NCBI GenBank assembly: GCA_031769625.1
Contig: JAUIMM010002538.1
Location: forward strand, 785,001-849,000
DNA from: Taudactylus pleione
Lineage: Eukaryota; Chordata; Amphibia; Anura; Myobatrachidae
DNA: 64,000 bases
Direction of reading: 5' to 3'
Part shown: one piece after another, positions 39,968 through 55,859 of the stretch
Layout: every line of letters starts with the position of its first letter
Numbering within the stretch: position 1 is the first letter of the stretch
Position numbers and translations under genes: made by a program
Notes under the pieces: model-generated
What the model was told of the DNA's origin: nothing
Database searches by the model: none
What the model saw: the letters and a program-made list of their open reading frames with translations, nothing else

Positions 39968-42900
39968 ATGATACAGATCGTACCATGTGTATGCAGCTTT
40001 ATCCCGACACTCACATATAGCCAACACCTCTACACGTCACTGGTGATACAGATCGTACTGTGTGTATGCACCTTTATCCCCACACTCACATATAGCCAAC
40101 ACCTCTACACGTCACTGGTGGTACAGATCATACTGTGTGAATGCAGCTTTATCCCCACAATCACATATAGCCAACACCTCTACACATCACTGGTGGTACA
40201 GATCATACAGTGTGTATGCAGCTTTATCCCTGCACTCACATATAGCCAACACCTCTACACATTACTGGTGGTACAGATCGTACCGTGTGTATGCAGCTTT
40301 ATCCCCACACTCACATATAGCCAACACCTCTACATGTCACTGGCGGTACAGATCGTACTGTGTGTATGCATCTTTATCCCCACAATCACATATAGCCAAC
40401 ACCTCTACACGTCACTGATGGTACAGATCATACTGTGTGAATGAAGCTTTATCCCCACAATCACATATAGCCAACACCTCTACACAGCACTGGTGGTACA
40501 GATGGTACCATGTGTATGCAGCTTTATCCCCAGACTCACATATACCCAACTCCTCTACAAGTCACTGGTGGTACAGATCATACTGTGTGAATGCAGCTTT
40601 ATCCCCAGAATAACATATAGCCAACACCTCTACAAGTCACTGGTGGTAAAGATCATAATGTGTGTATGCAGCTTTATCCCCACACTCACATATAGCCAAC
40701 ACCTCTACACGTCACTGGTGGTACAGTTCATACTGTGTGTATGTAGCATTATCCCCGCACTCACATATAGCCAACACCTCTACACATCACTGGTGGTACA
40801 GATTGTACTGTGTGTATGCAGCTTTATCCCCACACTCACATGTAGCCATCACCTCTACACGTCACTGGTGGTACAGATCATATCGTGTGTATGCAGCTTT
40901 ATCCCCGCACCCACATATAGCCAACAGCTCTACACATCACTGGTGGTACAGAAGGTACCGTGTGTATGCAGCTTTATCCCCACACTCACATATAGTCAAC
41001 ACCTCTACACGTCACTGGTGGTACAGATGGTACCGTGTTTATGCAGCTTTATCCCCACTCTCACATATAGCCAACACCTCTACATGTCACTGGTGGTACA
41101 GATCGTACCGTGTGTATGCAGCTTTATCCCCACACCCACATATAGCCAACACCTCTACACGTCACTGGTGGTACAGATCATACTGTGTGTATGCAGCTTT
41201 ATCCCCACACTCACTTATAGCCGACACCTCTACACGTCACTGGTGATACAGATCATACCGTGTGTATGCAGCTTTAACCCCGCACTCACATATAGCCAAC
41301 ACCTCTACAAGTCACTGGTGGTACAGATCACACCGTGTGTATGCAGCTTTATCCCAGCAATCACATATAGCCAACACCTCTACACGTCACTGGTGGTACA
41401 GATCGTACTGTGTGTATATAGCTTTATCCCCACACTCACATATAGCCAGCACCTCTACATGTCACTGGTGGTACAGTTCATACTGTGTGTATGTAGCATT
41501 ATCCCCGCACTCACATATACCCAACACCTCTACAAGTCACTGGTGGTACAGACCATACCGTGTGTATGCAGCTTTATCCCCACACTCACATATAGCCAAC
41601 ACCTCTACACCTCACTGGTGGTACAGATCATACTGTGTGAATGCAGCTTTATCTCCACACTCACATATAGCCAACACCTCTACACATCACTGGTGATACA
41701 GATCATACTGTGTGTATGCAGCTTTATCCCCACACTCACATATAGCCAACACCTCTATACATCACTGGTGATACAGATCGTACTGTGTGTATGCAGCTTT
41801 AACCCCACACTCACATATAGCCAACACCTCTACACGTCACTGAAAGTACAGTTCATACCGTGTGTATGCAGCTTTATCCCTACAATCACATATAGCCAAC
41901 ACCTCTACACGTCACTGGTGGTACAGATCTTACCGTGTGTATGCAGCTTTATCCGCACACTCACATATAGCCAACACCTCTACACGTCACTGGTGATACA
42001 GATCGTACCGAGTGTATGCAGCTTTATCCCCACACTCACATATAGCCAACACCTCTACACATCACTGGTGGTAAAGATCGTACCGTGTGTATGCAGCTTT
42101 ATCCCCACACTCACATATAGCCAACTCCTCTACACGTCACTGGCGGTACAGATCGTACTGTGTGTATGCATCTTTATCCCCACAATCACATATAGCCAAC
42201 ACCTCTACACGTCACTGGTCATACAGATCATACTGTGTGAATGCAGCTTTATCCCCACAATCACATATAGCCAACACATCTACACAGCACTGGTGGTACA
42301 GATCATACTGTGTGTATGCAGCTTTATCCCCAGACTCACATATAGCCAACAACTCTACACGTCACTGGTGGTACAGATCATACTGTGTGTATGCAGCTTT
42401 ATCCCCGCACTCACATACAGCCAACACCTCTACACGTCACTGGTGGTACAGATCATACCGGGTGTATGCAGCTTTATCCCCGCACTAACATATAGCCAAC
42501 ACCTCTACACATCACTGGTGGTACAGATTGTACTGTGTGTATGCAGCTTTATCCCCACACTCACATATAGCCAACACCTCTACACATCACTGGTGGTACA
42601 GATCATACCATGTGTATGCAGCTTTATCCACACACTCACATATAGCCAAGACCTCTACACATCCCTGGTGGTACAGATCATACCATGTGTATGCAGATTT
42701 ATCCCCGCACTCACATATAGCCAACACCTGTACATGTCACTGGTGGTACAGATCATACCATGTGTATGCAGCTTTATCCCCACACTCACATATAGCTAAC
42801 ACCTCTACACGTCACTGGTGCTACAGATCATACCGTGTGTATGCAGCTTTATCCCCACACTCACATATAGCCAACACCTCTACAAGTCACTGGTGATACA

Positions 42901-43130
42901 GATCATACTGTGTGTATGCAGCTTTATCCCCGCACTCACATATAGCCAACACCTCTACACGTCACTGGTGGAACAGATCATACCGTGTGTATGCAGCTTT
43001 AGCCCCGCACTCACATATAGCCAACGCCTCTACAAGTCACTGGTGGTACAGATCATATCGTGTGTATGCAGCTTTATCCCCGCAATCACATATAGCCAGC
43101 ACCTCTACACGTCACTGGTGGTATAGATCA
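38200..43130. repeat. Third copy of the block's first half
   Basis: From about 38.2 kb the variant order again follows 12.4-14.1 kb. At 39968 it runs on into the order seen from 14148 and 30361, ending with a single copy of the 1.2-kb piece (42.0-43.1 kb, offset 8,254 bp from 34.3-34.7 kb). It is more diverged than copies 1 and 2 in places, for example TATCCGCACACTC near 41952 where the others have CGCAAACTC. Confidence 0.75.
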
Positions 43131-46100
43131 TACCGTGTGCATGCAGCTTTATCCCTGCGCCCACATATAGCCAACACCTCTACACATCACTGGTGGTACA
43201 GATGGTACCGTGTGTATGCAGCTTTATCCCCACACTCACAGATAGCCAACACCTCTACATGTCAGTGGTGGTACAGATGGTACCGTGTGTATGCAGCTTT
43301 ATCCCCACTCTCACATATAGCCAACACCTCTACATGTCACTGGTGGTACAGATCGTACCGTGTGTATGCAGCTTTATCCCCGCACCCACATATAGCCAAC
43401 ACCTCTACACATCACTGGTGGTACAGATCATACTGTGTGTATGCAGCTTTATCCCCACACTCACTTATAGCCAACACCTCTACACATCACTGGTGATACA
43501 GATCATACCGTGTGTATGCAGCTTTATCCCCGCACTCCCATATAGCAAACACCTCTACAAGTCACTGGTGGTACAGATCATACTGTGTGTATGCAGCTTT
43601 ATCCCCACAATCACATATAGCCAACAACTCTACACGTCACTGGTGGTGCAGATCATACTGTGTGTATATAGCTTTATCCCCGCACTCACATATAGTCAAC
43701 ACCTCTACACGTCACTGGTGGTACAGTTCATACTGTGTGTATGTAGCATTATCCCGGCACTCACAGATAGCCAACACCTCTACACGTCACTGGTGATACA
43801 GATCGTACCGTGTGTATGCAGATTTATCCCCGCACTCACATATAGCCAACAGCTCTACACATCACTGGTGGTACAGATGGTGCCGTGTGTATGCAGCTAT
43901 ATCCCCTCACCCGAATTTTGCCTACACCTCTACACATCACTGGTTCTACAGATGGTACCATGTGCATGCAGCTTTATCCCCGCACCCACATAGAGCCAAC
44001 ACCTCTACACATCACTGGTGGTACAGATGGCTCCGTGTACATGCAGCTTTATCCCCACACCCACATATAGCCAACACCTCTACACGTCACTGGTGGTACA
44101 GATCATACTGTGTGTATGCAGCTTTATACCCACATTCACATACAGCCAACAACTCTACACGTCACTGGTGGTACAGATCATACCGTGTGTATGCAGCTTT
44201 ATCCCCACTCTCACATATAGCCAACACCTCTACACGTCACTGGTGGTACAGATCATACTGTTTGTATAGAGCTTTATCCCCACACTCACATATAGCCAAC
44301 ACCTCTACACGTCATTGGTGGTACAGATCATACTGTGTGAATGCAGCTTTATCCCCGCACTCACATATAGCCAACACCTCTACTCATCACTGGTGGTACA
44401 GATCAAACCGTGTGTATGCAGCTTTATCCCCGCACTCACATAGCCAACACCTCTACACATCACTGGTGGTTCAGATCATACCGTGTGTATGCAGCTTTAT
44501 CCCCACACTCACATATAGCCAACACCTCTACACATCACTGGTGGTAAAGATCGTACTGTGTGTATGCAGCTTTATCCCCACACTCACATATAGCCAACAC
44601 CTCTAAATGTCACTGGCGGTACAGATCGTACTGTGTGTATGCATCTTTATCCCCACAATCACAGATAGCCAACACCTCTACACGTCACTGGTGGTACAGA
44701 TGGTACCGTGTGTATGCAGCTCTATCCCCAGACTCACATATATCCAACTCCTCTACAAGTCACTGGTGGTACAGATCATACTATGTGAATGCAGCTTTAT
44801 CCCCACAATAACATATAGCCAACACCTCTACACGTCACTTGTGGTACAGATCATACTGTGTGAATGCAGCTTTATCCCCACAATCACATATAGCCAACAC
44901 CTCTACACGTCACTGGTGATACAGATCATACCGTGTGTATGCAGCTTTATCACCGCATTCACATATAGCCAACACCTCTACAAGTCACTGGTGGTACAGA
45001 TCACACCGTGTGTATGCAGCTTTATCCCCACAATCACATATAGCCAACACCTCTACACGTCAATGGTGGTACAGATCGTACTGTGTGTATATAGCTTTAT
45101 CCCCGCACTCACATATAGCCAACACCTCTACACGTCACTGGTGGTACAGTTCATACTGTGTATATGTAGCATTAACCCGGCACTCACATATAGCCAACAC
45201 CTCTACACGTCACTGGTGATACAGATAGTACCGTGTGTATGCAGATTTATCCCCGCACTCACATATAGCCAACACCTCTACACGTCACTGGTGATACAGA
45301 TCGTACAGTGTGTATGCAGATTTATCTCCGCACTCACATATAGCCAACACCTCTATACGTCACTGGTGGTACAGATCATACGGTGTGTATGCAGCTTTAT
45401 CCCCACAATCACATATAGCCAACACCTCTACACGTCACTGGTGGTACAGATCGTACTGTGTGTATATAGCTTTATCCCCGCACTCACATATAGCCAACAC
45501 CTCTACACGTCACTGGTGGTACAGATGGTACCGTGTGTATGCAGCTATATCCCCTCACCCGAATATTGCCTACACCTCTACACATCACTGGTGCTACAGA
45601 TGGTACCGTGTGTATGCAGCTTTATCCCCGCACCCACATATAGCCAACACCTCTACACGTTACTCGTGGTACAGATCATACTGTGTGTATGCTGCTTTAT
45701 CCCCACACTCACATACAGCCAACAACTCTACACGTCACTTGTGGTACAGATCGTACCGTGTGAATGCAGCTTTATCCCCACTTTCACATATAGCCAACAC
45801 CTCTACACGTCACTGGTGGTACAGATCATACTGTGTGTATGCAGCTTTATCCCCACACTCACATATAGCCAACACCTCTACACGTCACTGGTGGTACAGA
45901 TCGTACAGTATGTATGCAGCTTTATCCCCGCACTCACATATAGCCAACTCCTCTACACGTCACTGGTGGTACAGATCGTACCATGTGTATGCAGCTTTAT
46001 CCCCGCACTAACATATAGCCAACACCTCTACACGTCACTGGTGGTACAGATCGTACTGTGTGTATGCAGATTTATCCCCGCACTCACATATAGCCAACAC

Positions 46101-49100
46101 CTCTACACGTCACTGGTGGTACAGATCATACCGTGTGTATGCAGCTTTATCCCCACACTCACAGATAGCCAAGACCTCTACACATCCCTGGTGGTACAGA
46201 TCATACCTTGTGTATGCAGCTTTATCCCCGCACTCACATATAGCCAACACCTGTACATGTCACTGGTGGTACAGATCATAACATGTGTATGCAGCTTTAT
46301 CCCCACACTCACATATAGCTAACACCTCTACACGTCACTGGTGCTACAGATCATACCGTGTGTATACAGCTTTATCCCCACACTCACAGATAGCCAAGAC
46401 CTCTACACATCCCTGGTGGTACAGATCATACCATGTGTATGCAGCTTTATCCCCGCACTCACATATAGCCAACACCTGTACATGTCACTGGTGGTACAGA
46501 TCATACCGTGTGTATGCAGCTTTATCCCCACACTCACATATAGCCAACACCTCTACAAGTCACTGGTGCTACAGATCATACCGTGTGTATGCAGCTTTAT
46601 CCCTGCACTCACATATAGCCAACACCTCTACACGTCACTGGTGGTACAGATCATACCGTGTGTATGCAGCATTAGCCCCACACTCACATATAGCCAACGC
46701 CTCTACAAGTCACTGGTGGTACAGATCATATTGTGTGTATGCAGCTTTATCCCCGCAATCACATATAGCCAACACCTCTACACGTCACTGGTGGTATAGA
46801 TCATACCGTGTGCATGCAGCTTTATCCCCGCACCCACATATAGCCAACACCTCTACACATCACTGGTGGTACAGATGGTACCGTGTGTATGCAGCTTTAT
46901 CCCCACACTCACATATAGCCAACACCTCTACATGTCACTGGTGGTACAGATGGTACCGTGTGTATGCAGCTTTATCCCCACTCTCACATATAGCCAACAC
47001 CTCTACATGTCACTGGTGGTACAGATCGTACCGTGTGTATGCAGCTTTATCCCCGCACCCACATATAGCCAACACCTCTACACGTCAATGGTGATACAGA
47101 TCGTACTGTGTGTATGCAGCTTTATCCCCACAATCACATATAGCCAACACCTCTACACATCACTGGTGGTACAGATCATACTGTGTGTATATAGCTTTAT
47201 CCCCGCACTCACATATAGCCAACACCTCTACACGTCACTGGTGGTACAGTTCATACTGTGTGTATGTAGCATTATCCCGGCACTCACAGATAGCCAACAC
47301 CTCTACACGTCACTGGTGATACAGATCGTACCGTGTGTATGCAGATTTATCCCCGCACTCACATATAGCCAACAGTTCTACACGTCACTGGTGTACAGAT
47401 CGTACCGCCTGTATGCAGCTTTATCCCCGCAACCACATATAGCCAACACCTCTACACATCACTGGTGGTACAGATCGTACTGTGTGTATATAGCTTTATC
47501 CCCGCACTCACATATAGCCAACACCTCTATACGTCACTGGTGGTACAGATCATACGGTGTGTATGCAACTTTATCCCCGCACTCACATATAGCCAACAGC
47601 TCTACACATCACTGGTGGTACAGATGGTACCATGTGTATGCAGCTATAGCCCCTCACCCGAATATTGCCTACACCTCTACACATCACTGGTTCTACAGAT
47701 GGTACCATGTGCATGCAGCTTTATCCCCGCACCCACATAGAGCCAACACCTCTACACATCACTGGTGGTACAGATGGTTCCGTCTACATGCAGCTTTTTC
47801 CCCGCACCCACATATAGCCAACACCTCTACACGTCACTGGTGGTACAGACCATACTGTGTGTATGCAGCTTTATCCCCACACTCACATACAGCCAACAAC
47901 TCTACACGTCACTGGTGGTACATATCATACCGTGTGTATGCAGCTTTATCCCCACTCTCACATATAGCCAACACCTCTACACGTCACTGGTGGTACAGAT
48001 CATACTGTGTATCGAGCTTTATCCCCACACTCACATATAGCCAACACCTCTACACGTCACTGGTGGTACAGATCATACTGTGTGAATGCAGCTTTATCCC
48101 CGCACTCACTTATAGCCAACACCTCTACTCATCACTGGTGGTACAGATCACACCGTGTGTATGCAGCTTTATCCCCGAACTCACATATAGCCAACACCTC
48201 TACACGTCACTGATGATAGAGATCGTACCGTGTGTATGCAGCTTTATCCCCACACTCACATATAGCCAACACCTCTACATGTCACTGGTGGTACAGATCA
48301 TACTGTGTGTATGCAGCTTTATCCCCGCACTCACATATAGCCAACACCTCTACACGTCACTGGTGGTACAGATCATACCGTGTGTAAGCAGCTTTATCCC
48401 CGCACTCACATATAGCCAACACCTCTACACATCACTGGTGGTTCAGATCATACCGTGTGTATGCAGCTTTATCCCCACACTCACATATAGCCAACACCTC
48501 TACACATCACTGGTGGTAAAGATCGTTCCGTGTGTATGCAGCTATATCCCCTCACCCGAATATTGCCTACACCTCTACACGTCACTGGTGGTACAGTTCA
48601 TACTGTGTGTATGTAGCATTATCCCCGCACTCACTTATACCCAACACCTCTACACATCACTGGCGGTACAGATCGTACTGTGTGTATGCATCTTTATCCC
48701 CACAATCACATATAGCCAACACCTCTACACGTCACTGGTGGTACAGATCATACTGTGTGAATGCAGCTTTATCCCCACAATCACATATAGCCAACACCTC
48801 TACACAGCACTGGTGGTACAGATGGTACCGTGTGTTTGCAGCTTTATCCCCAGACTCACCTTTACCCAACTCCTCTACAAGTCACTGGTGGTACAGATAA
48901 TACTGTGTGAATGCAGCTCTATCCCCACAATAACTTATAGCCAACACCTCTACACGTCACTGGTGGTACAGATCATACTGTGTGAATGCAGCTTTATCCC
49001 CACAATCACATATAGCCAACACCTCTACACGTCACTGGTGATACAGATCATACGGTGTGTATGCAGCTTTATCCCCGCACTCACATATAGCCAACACCTC

Positions 49101-52100
49101 TACAAGTCACTGGTGGTACAGATCACACCGTGTGTATGCAGCTTTATCCCCACAATCACATATAGCCAACACCTCTACACGACACTGGGGGTACAGATCG
49201 TACTGTGTGTATATAGCTTTATCCCCGCACTCACATATAGCCAACACCTCTACAAGTCACTGGTGATAGAGATCGTACCGTGTGTATGCAGCTTTATCCC
49301 CGCACTCACATATAGCCAACAGCTCTACACATCACTGGTGGTACAGATGGTACCGTGTGTATGCAGCTGTATCCCCTCACCCGAATATTGCCTACACCTC
49401 TACACATCACTGGTGCTACAGATGGTACCGTGTGTATGCAGCTTTATCCCCACACCCACATAGAGCCAACACCTCTACACATCACTGGTGGTACAGATCA
49501 TACCGTGTGAATGCAGCTTTATCCCCACTTTCACATATAGCCAACACCTCTACACATCACTGGTGGTACAGATCATATTGTGTGTATGCAGCTTTATCCA
49601 CACACTCACATATAGCCAACAACTCTACACGTCACTGGTGGTACAGATCATAGCGTGTGAATGCAGCTTTATCCCCACTTTCACATATAGCCAACACCTC
49701 TTCACGTCACTGGTGGTACAGATCATACTGTGTGTATGCAGCTTTATCCCCACACTCACATATAGCAAACACCTCTACACGTCACTGGTGGTACAGATCG
49801 TACCGTGTGTATGCAGATTTATCCCCGCACTCACATATAGCCAACAGCTCTACACATCACTGGTGGTATAGATCGGACCGTGTGTATGCAGCATTATCCC
49901 AGCAACCACATATAGCCAACACCTCTACACATCACTGGTGGTACAGATCGTACTGTGGTTATATAGCTTTATCTCCGCACTCACATATAGCCAACACCTC
50001 TATACGTCACTGGTGGTACAGATCATACAGTGTGTATGCAGCTTTATCCCTGCACTCACATATAGCCAACACCTCTACACGTCACTGGTGGTACATATTG
50101 TACCGTGTGAATGCAGCTTTATCCCCACACTCACATATAGCCAACACCTCTACATGTCACTGGTGGTACAGATCGTACCATGTGTATGCAGCTTTATCCC
50201 CGCACTCACATATAGCCAACACCTCTACACATCACTGGTGATATAGATCGTACCGTGTGTATACAGCTTTATACCCGCACTCACATATAGCCAACACCTA
50301 TACAAGTCACTGGTGGTACAGATCGTACTGTGTGTATGCAGTTTTATCCCTGCACTCACATATACCCAACACCTCTACACGTCACTTGTGGTACAGATCG
50401 TACCGTGTGAATGCAGCTTTATCCCCACACTCACATATAGCCAACACCTCTACACGTCACTGGTGGTTCAGATCGTACTTTGTGTATGCAGCTTTATCCC
50501 CACACTCACATATAGCCAACACCTCTACGCGTCACTGGTGATATAGATCGTACTGTGTATGCAGCTTTATACCAGCACTCACATATAGCCAACAACTCTA
50601 GAAGTCACTGGTGGTACAGATCGTACCGTGTGTATGCAGCTTAATACCCACACTCACATATAGCCAACAACTCTACACGTCACTGGTGGTATAGATCATA
50701 CTGTGTGTATGCAGCTTTATCCCCGCACTCACATATAGCCAACTCCTCTACACGTCACTGGTGGTACAGATCATACCATGTGTATGTTGCTTTGTCATCG
50801 CACTCACATGTAGCCAACTCCTCTACACATCACTGGTGGTACTGATCATACCGTGTGTATGCAGCCTTATCCCCGCACTCACATATAGCCAACACCTCTA
50901 CATGTCACTGGTGGTACAGATGGTACCATGTGTATACAGCTTTATCCCCACACTCACATATAGCCAACACCTTTACACGTCACTGGCGGTACAGATCGTA
51001 CTGTGTGTATGCAGCTTTATCCCAACACTCACATATAGCCAACACCTCTACACTTCACTGGTGATACAGATGGTACCGTGTGTATGCAGCTTTATCCCCA
51101 CACTCACATATACCCATCTCCTCTACAAGTCACTGGTGGTACAGATCATACTGTGTGAATCCAGCTTTATCCCCACAATCACATATAGCCAACACCTGTA
51201 CACATCACTGGTGGTAAAGATCGTACTGTTTGTATGCAGCTTTATCCTCACACTCACATATAGCCAACACCTCTACACATCACTGGTGGTACGGATCGTA
51301 CCGTGTGTATGCAGCTTTATCTCCACACTCACATATAGCCAACACCTCTACATCTCACTGGCGGTACAGATCGTACTGTGTGTATGCATCTTTATCCCCA
51401 CAATCACATATAGCCAACACCTCTACACGTCACTGTTGATATAGATCGTACTGTGTGTATGCAGCTTTATACCCGCACTCACATATAGCCAACAACTCTA
51501 GAAGTCACTGGTGGTACAGATTGTACTGTGTGTATGCAGCTTTATCCCCACAATCACATATAGCCAACACCTCTACACATCACTGGTGGTACAGATCATG
51601 CCGTGTGTATGCAGCTTTATCCCCGCTCTCACATATAGCCAACACCTCTACACGTCACTGGTGGTACAGATCATACCCTGTGTAGGCAGCTCTATCCCCA
51701 CACTCACATATAGCCAACACCTCTGCACATCACTGGTGGTACAGATCGTACTGTGTGTATGCAGCTTTATCCCCACAATCACATATAGCCGCCACCTCTA
51801 CACGTTACTGGTGGTACAGATCATACTGTGTGTATGCAGCATTATCCCCACACTTACATATACCCAACACCTCCATACGTCACTGGTGATATAGATCGTA
51901 CCGTGTTTATGCAGCTTTATACCCGCACTCACATATAGCCAACAACTCTACAAGTCACTGTTCGTACAGATCGTACTGTGTGTATGCAGCTTTATCCCTG
52001 CACTCACATATAGCCAACACCTCTACACGTCACTGGTGGTACAGATCGTACCGTGTGAATGCAGCTTTATCCCCACACTCACATATAGCCAACACCTCTA

Positions 52101-55100
52101 CACATCACTGGTGGTACAGATCGTACCGTGTGTATGCAGCTTTATCCCCACACTCACATATAGCCAACACCTCTACACGTCACTGGTGATATAGATCGTA
52201 CTGTGTGTATGCAGCTTTATACCCGCACTCACATATAGCCAACAACTCTACAAGTCACTGGTGGTACTGATCGTACCGTGTGTATGCAGCTTAATAAACG
52301 CACTCACATATAGCCAACAACTCTACACGTCACTGGTGGTATAGATCATACTGTGTGTATGCAGCTTTATCCCCGCACTCACATATAACCAACACCTCTA
52401 CACGTCACTGGTGGTACAGATCATCCCGTGTGTATGCAGCTTTGTCATCACACTCACATATAGCCAACACCTCTACACATCACTGGTGGTACGGATCGTA
52501 CCGTGTGTATGCAGCTTTATCTCCACACTCACATATAGCCAACACCTCTACATCTCACTGGCGGTACAGATCGTACTGTGTGTATGCATCTTTATCCCCA
52601 CAATCACAGATAGCCAACACCTCTACACGTCACTGGTGATACAGATCGTACCGTGTGTATGCAGCTTTATCCCCACAATCACATATAGCCAACACCTCTA
52701 CTCGTCACTGGTGGTACAGATCATACTGTGTGAATGCAGCTTTATCCCCACAATCACATATAGCCAACACCTCTACACAGCACTGGTGGTACAGATGGTA
52801 CCGTGTGTATGCAGCTCTATCCCCAGACTCACATATACCCAACTCCTCTACAAGTCACTGGTGGTACAGATCATACTGTGTGAATGCAGCTTTATCCCCA
52901 CAATAACATATAGCCAACAACTTTAAACGTCACTTGTGGTACAGATCATACTGTGTGAATGCAGCTTTATCCCCACAATCACATATAGCCAACACCTCTA
53001 CACATCACTGGTGATACAGATCATACCGTGTGTATGCAGCTTTATCCCCGCACTCACATATAGCCAACACCTCTACAAGTCACTGGTGGTACAGATCACA
53101 CCGTGTGTATGCAGCTTTATCCCACAATCACATATAGCCAACACCTCTACACGTCACTGGTGGTACAGATCGTACTGTGTGCATATAGCTTTATCCCCGC
53201 ACTCACATACAGCCAACACCTCTACACGTCACTGGTGGTACAGTTCATACTGTGTATATGTAGCATTATCCCGGCACTCACATATAGCCAACACCTCTAC
53301 ACATCACTTGTGGTACTGATCGTACCGTGTGTATGCAGCTTTATCCCCACACTCACATATAGCCAACACCTCTACATGTCACTGGCGGTACAGATCGTAC
53401 TGTGTGTATGCATCCTTATCCCCACAATCACAGATAGCCAACACCTCTACACGTCACTGGTGATACAGATCGTACCGTGTGTATGCAGCTTTATCCCCAC
53501 AATCACATATAGCCAACACCTCTACACAGATGGTACCGTGTGTATGCAGCTATATCCCCTCACCCGAATATTGCCTACACCTCTACACATCACTGGTGCT
53601 ACAGATGGTACCGTGTGTATGCAGCTTTATCCCCGCACCCACATAGAGCCAACACCTCTACACATCACTGGTGGTACAGATCATACCGTGTGAATGCAGC
53701 TTTATCCCCACTTTCACATATAGCCAACACCTCTACAAGTCACTGGTGGTACAGATCATACCGTGACAATGCAGCTTTATCCCCACTTTCACATATAGCC
53801 AACACCTCTTCACGTCACTGGTGGTACAGATCGTACCGTGTGAATGCAGCTTTATCCCCACACTCACATATAGCCAACACCTCTACACATCACTGGTGGT
53901 ACAGATCGTACCGTGTGTATGCAGCTTTATCCCCACACTCACATATAGCCAACACCTCTACACGTCACTGGTGATATAGATCGTACTGTGTGTATGCAGA
54001 TTTATACCCGCACTCACCTATAGCCAACAACTCTACAAGTCACTGGTGGTACAGATCGTACCGTGTGTATGCAGCTTAATACCCGCACTCACATATAGCC
54101 AACAACTCTACACGTCACTGGTGGTATAGATCATACTGTGTGTATGCAGCTTTATCCCCGCACTCACATATAACCAACACCTCTACACGACACTGGTGGT
54201 ACAGATCATCCCGTGTGTATGCAGCTTTGTCATCACACTCACATATAGCCAACACCTCTACACATCACTGGTGGTACTGATCGTACCGTGTGTATGCAGC
54301 TTTATCCCCACACTCACATATAGCCAACACCTCTACATGTCACTGGCGGTACAGATCATACTGTGTGTATGCATCTTTATCCCCACAATCACATATAGCC
54401 AACACCTCTACACATCACTGGTGGTACAGATCGTTCTGTGTGTATATAGCTTTATCCCCGCACTCACATATAGCCAACACCTCTACACGTCACTGGTGGT
54501 ACAGTTCATACTGTGTATATGTAGCATTATCCCGGCACTCACATATAGCCAACACCTCTACACGTCACTGGTGATACAGATCGTACCGTGTGTATGCAGA
54601 TTTATCCCCGCACTTACATATAGCCAACATCTCTACACGTCACTGGTGATACAGATCGTACCGTGTGTATGCAGATTTATCCCCGCACTCACATATAGCC
54701 AACAGCTCTACACATCACTGGTGGTACAGATCGTACTGTGTGTATATAGCTTTATCCCCGCACTCACATATAGCCAACACCTCTATACGTCACTGGTGGT
54801 ACAGATCATACGGTGTGTATGCAGCTTTATCCCCGCACTCACATATAGCCAACAGCTCTACACATCACTGGTGGTACAGATGGTACCATGTGTATGCAGC
54901 TATATCCCCTCACCCGAATATTGCCTACACCTCTACACATCACTGGTTCTACAGATGGTACCATGTGCATGCAGCTTTATCCCCGCACCCACATAGAGCC
55001 AACACCTCTACACGTCACTGGTGGTACAGATCATACTGTGTGAATGCAGCTTTATCCCCACAATCACATATAGCCAACACCTGTACACAGCACTGGTGGT

Positions 55101-55859
55101 ACAGATGGTACCGTGTTTATGCAGCTTCATCCCCAGACTCACATATACCCAACACCTCTACACGTCACTGGTGGTACAGATCATACTGTGTGAATGCAGC
55201 TTTATCCCCACAATCACATATAGCCAACACCTCTACACGTCACTGGTGATACAGATCATACTGTGTGTATGCAGCTTTATCCCCACACTCACATATAGCC
55301 AACACCTCTACACGTCTCTGGTGATACAGATCATACCGTGTGTATGCAGCTTTATCCCCGCACTCACATATAGCCAACACCTCTACACGTCACTGGTGGT
55401 ACAGATCGTACTGTGTGTATATAGCTTTATCCCCGCACTCACATATAGCCAACACCTCTACACGTCACTGGTGGTACAGTTCATACTGTGTGTATGTAGC
55501 ATTATCCCCGCACTCACATATAGCCAACACCTCTACAAGTCACTGGTGGAACAGACCATACCGTGTGTATGCAGCTTTATCCCCGCAATCACATATAGCC
55601 AACACCTCTACACGACACTGGTGGTACAGATCATACTGTGTGTATGCAGCTTTATCCCCGCTCTCACATATAGCCAACACCTCTACACGTCACTGGTGGT
55701 ACAGTTCATACTGTGTGTATGTAGCATTATCCCCGCTCTCACATATAGCCAACACCTCTACACATCACTGGTGGTAAAGATCGTACCGTGTGTATGCAGC
55801 TTTATCCCCACACTCACATATAGCCAACACCTCTGATGTCACTGGCGGTATAGATCGTA

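Noticed and set aside
46866..49463. 865-codon open frame, the longest in the window, and its many relatives across 12.4-64 kb
   Set aside because: The 75-bp period equals 25 codons and the unit's usual form lacks stops in two frames, so long frames are expected. Two overlapping frames are equally open, the protein is pure 25-residue repeat with no domain, and no start or splice context in unique sequence is seen.
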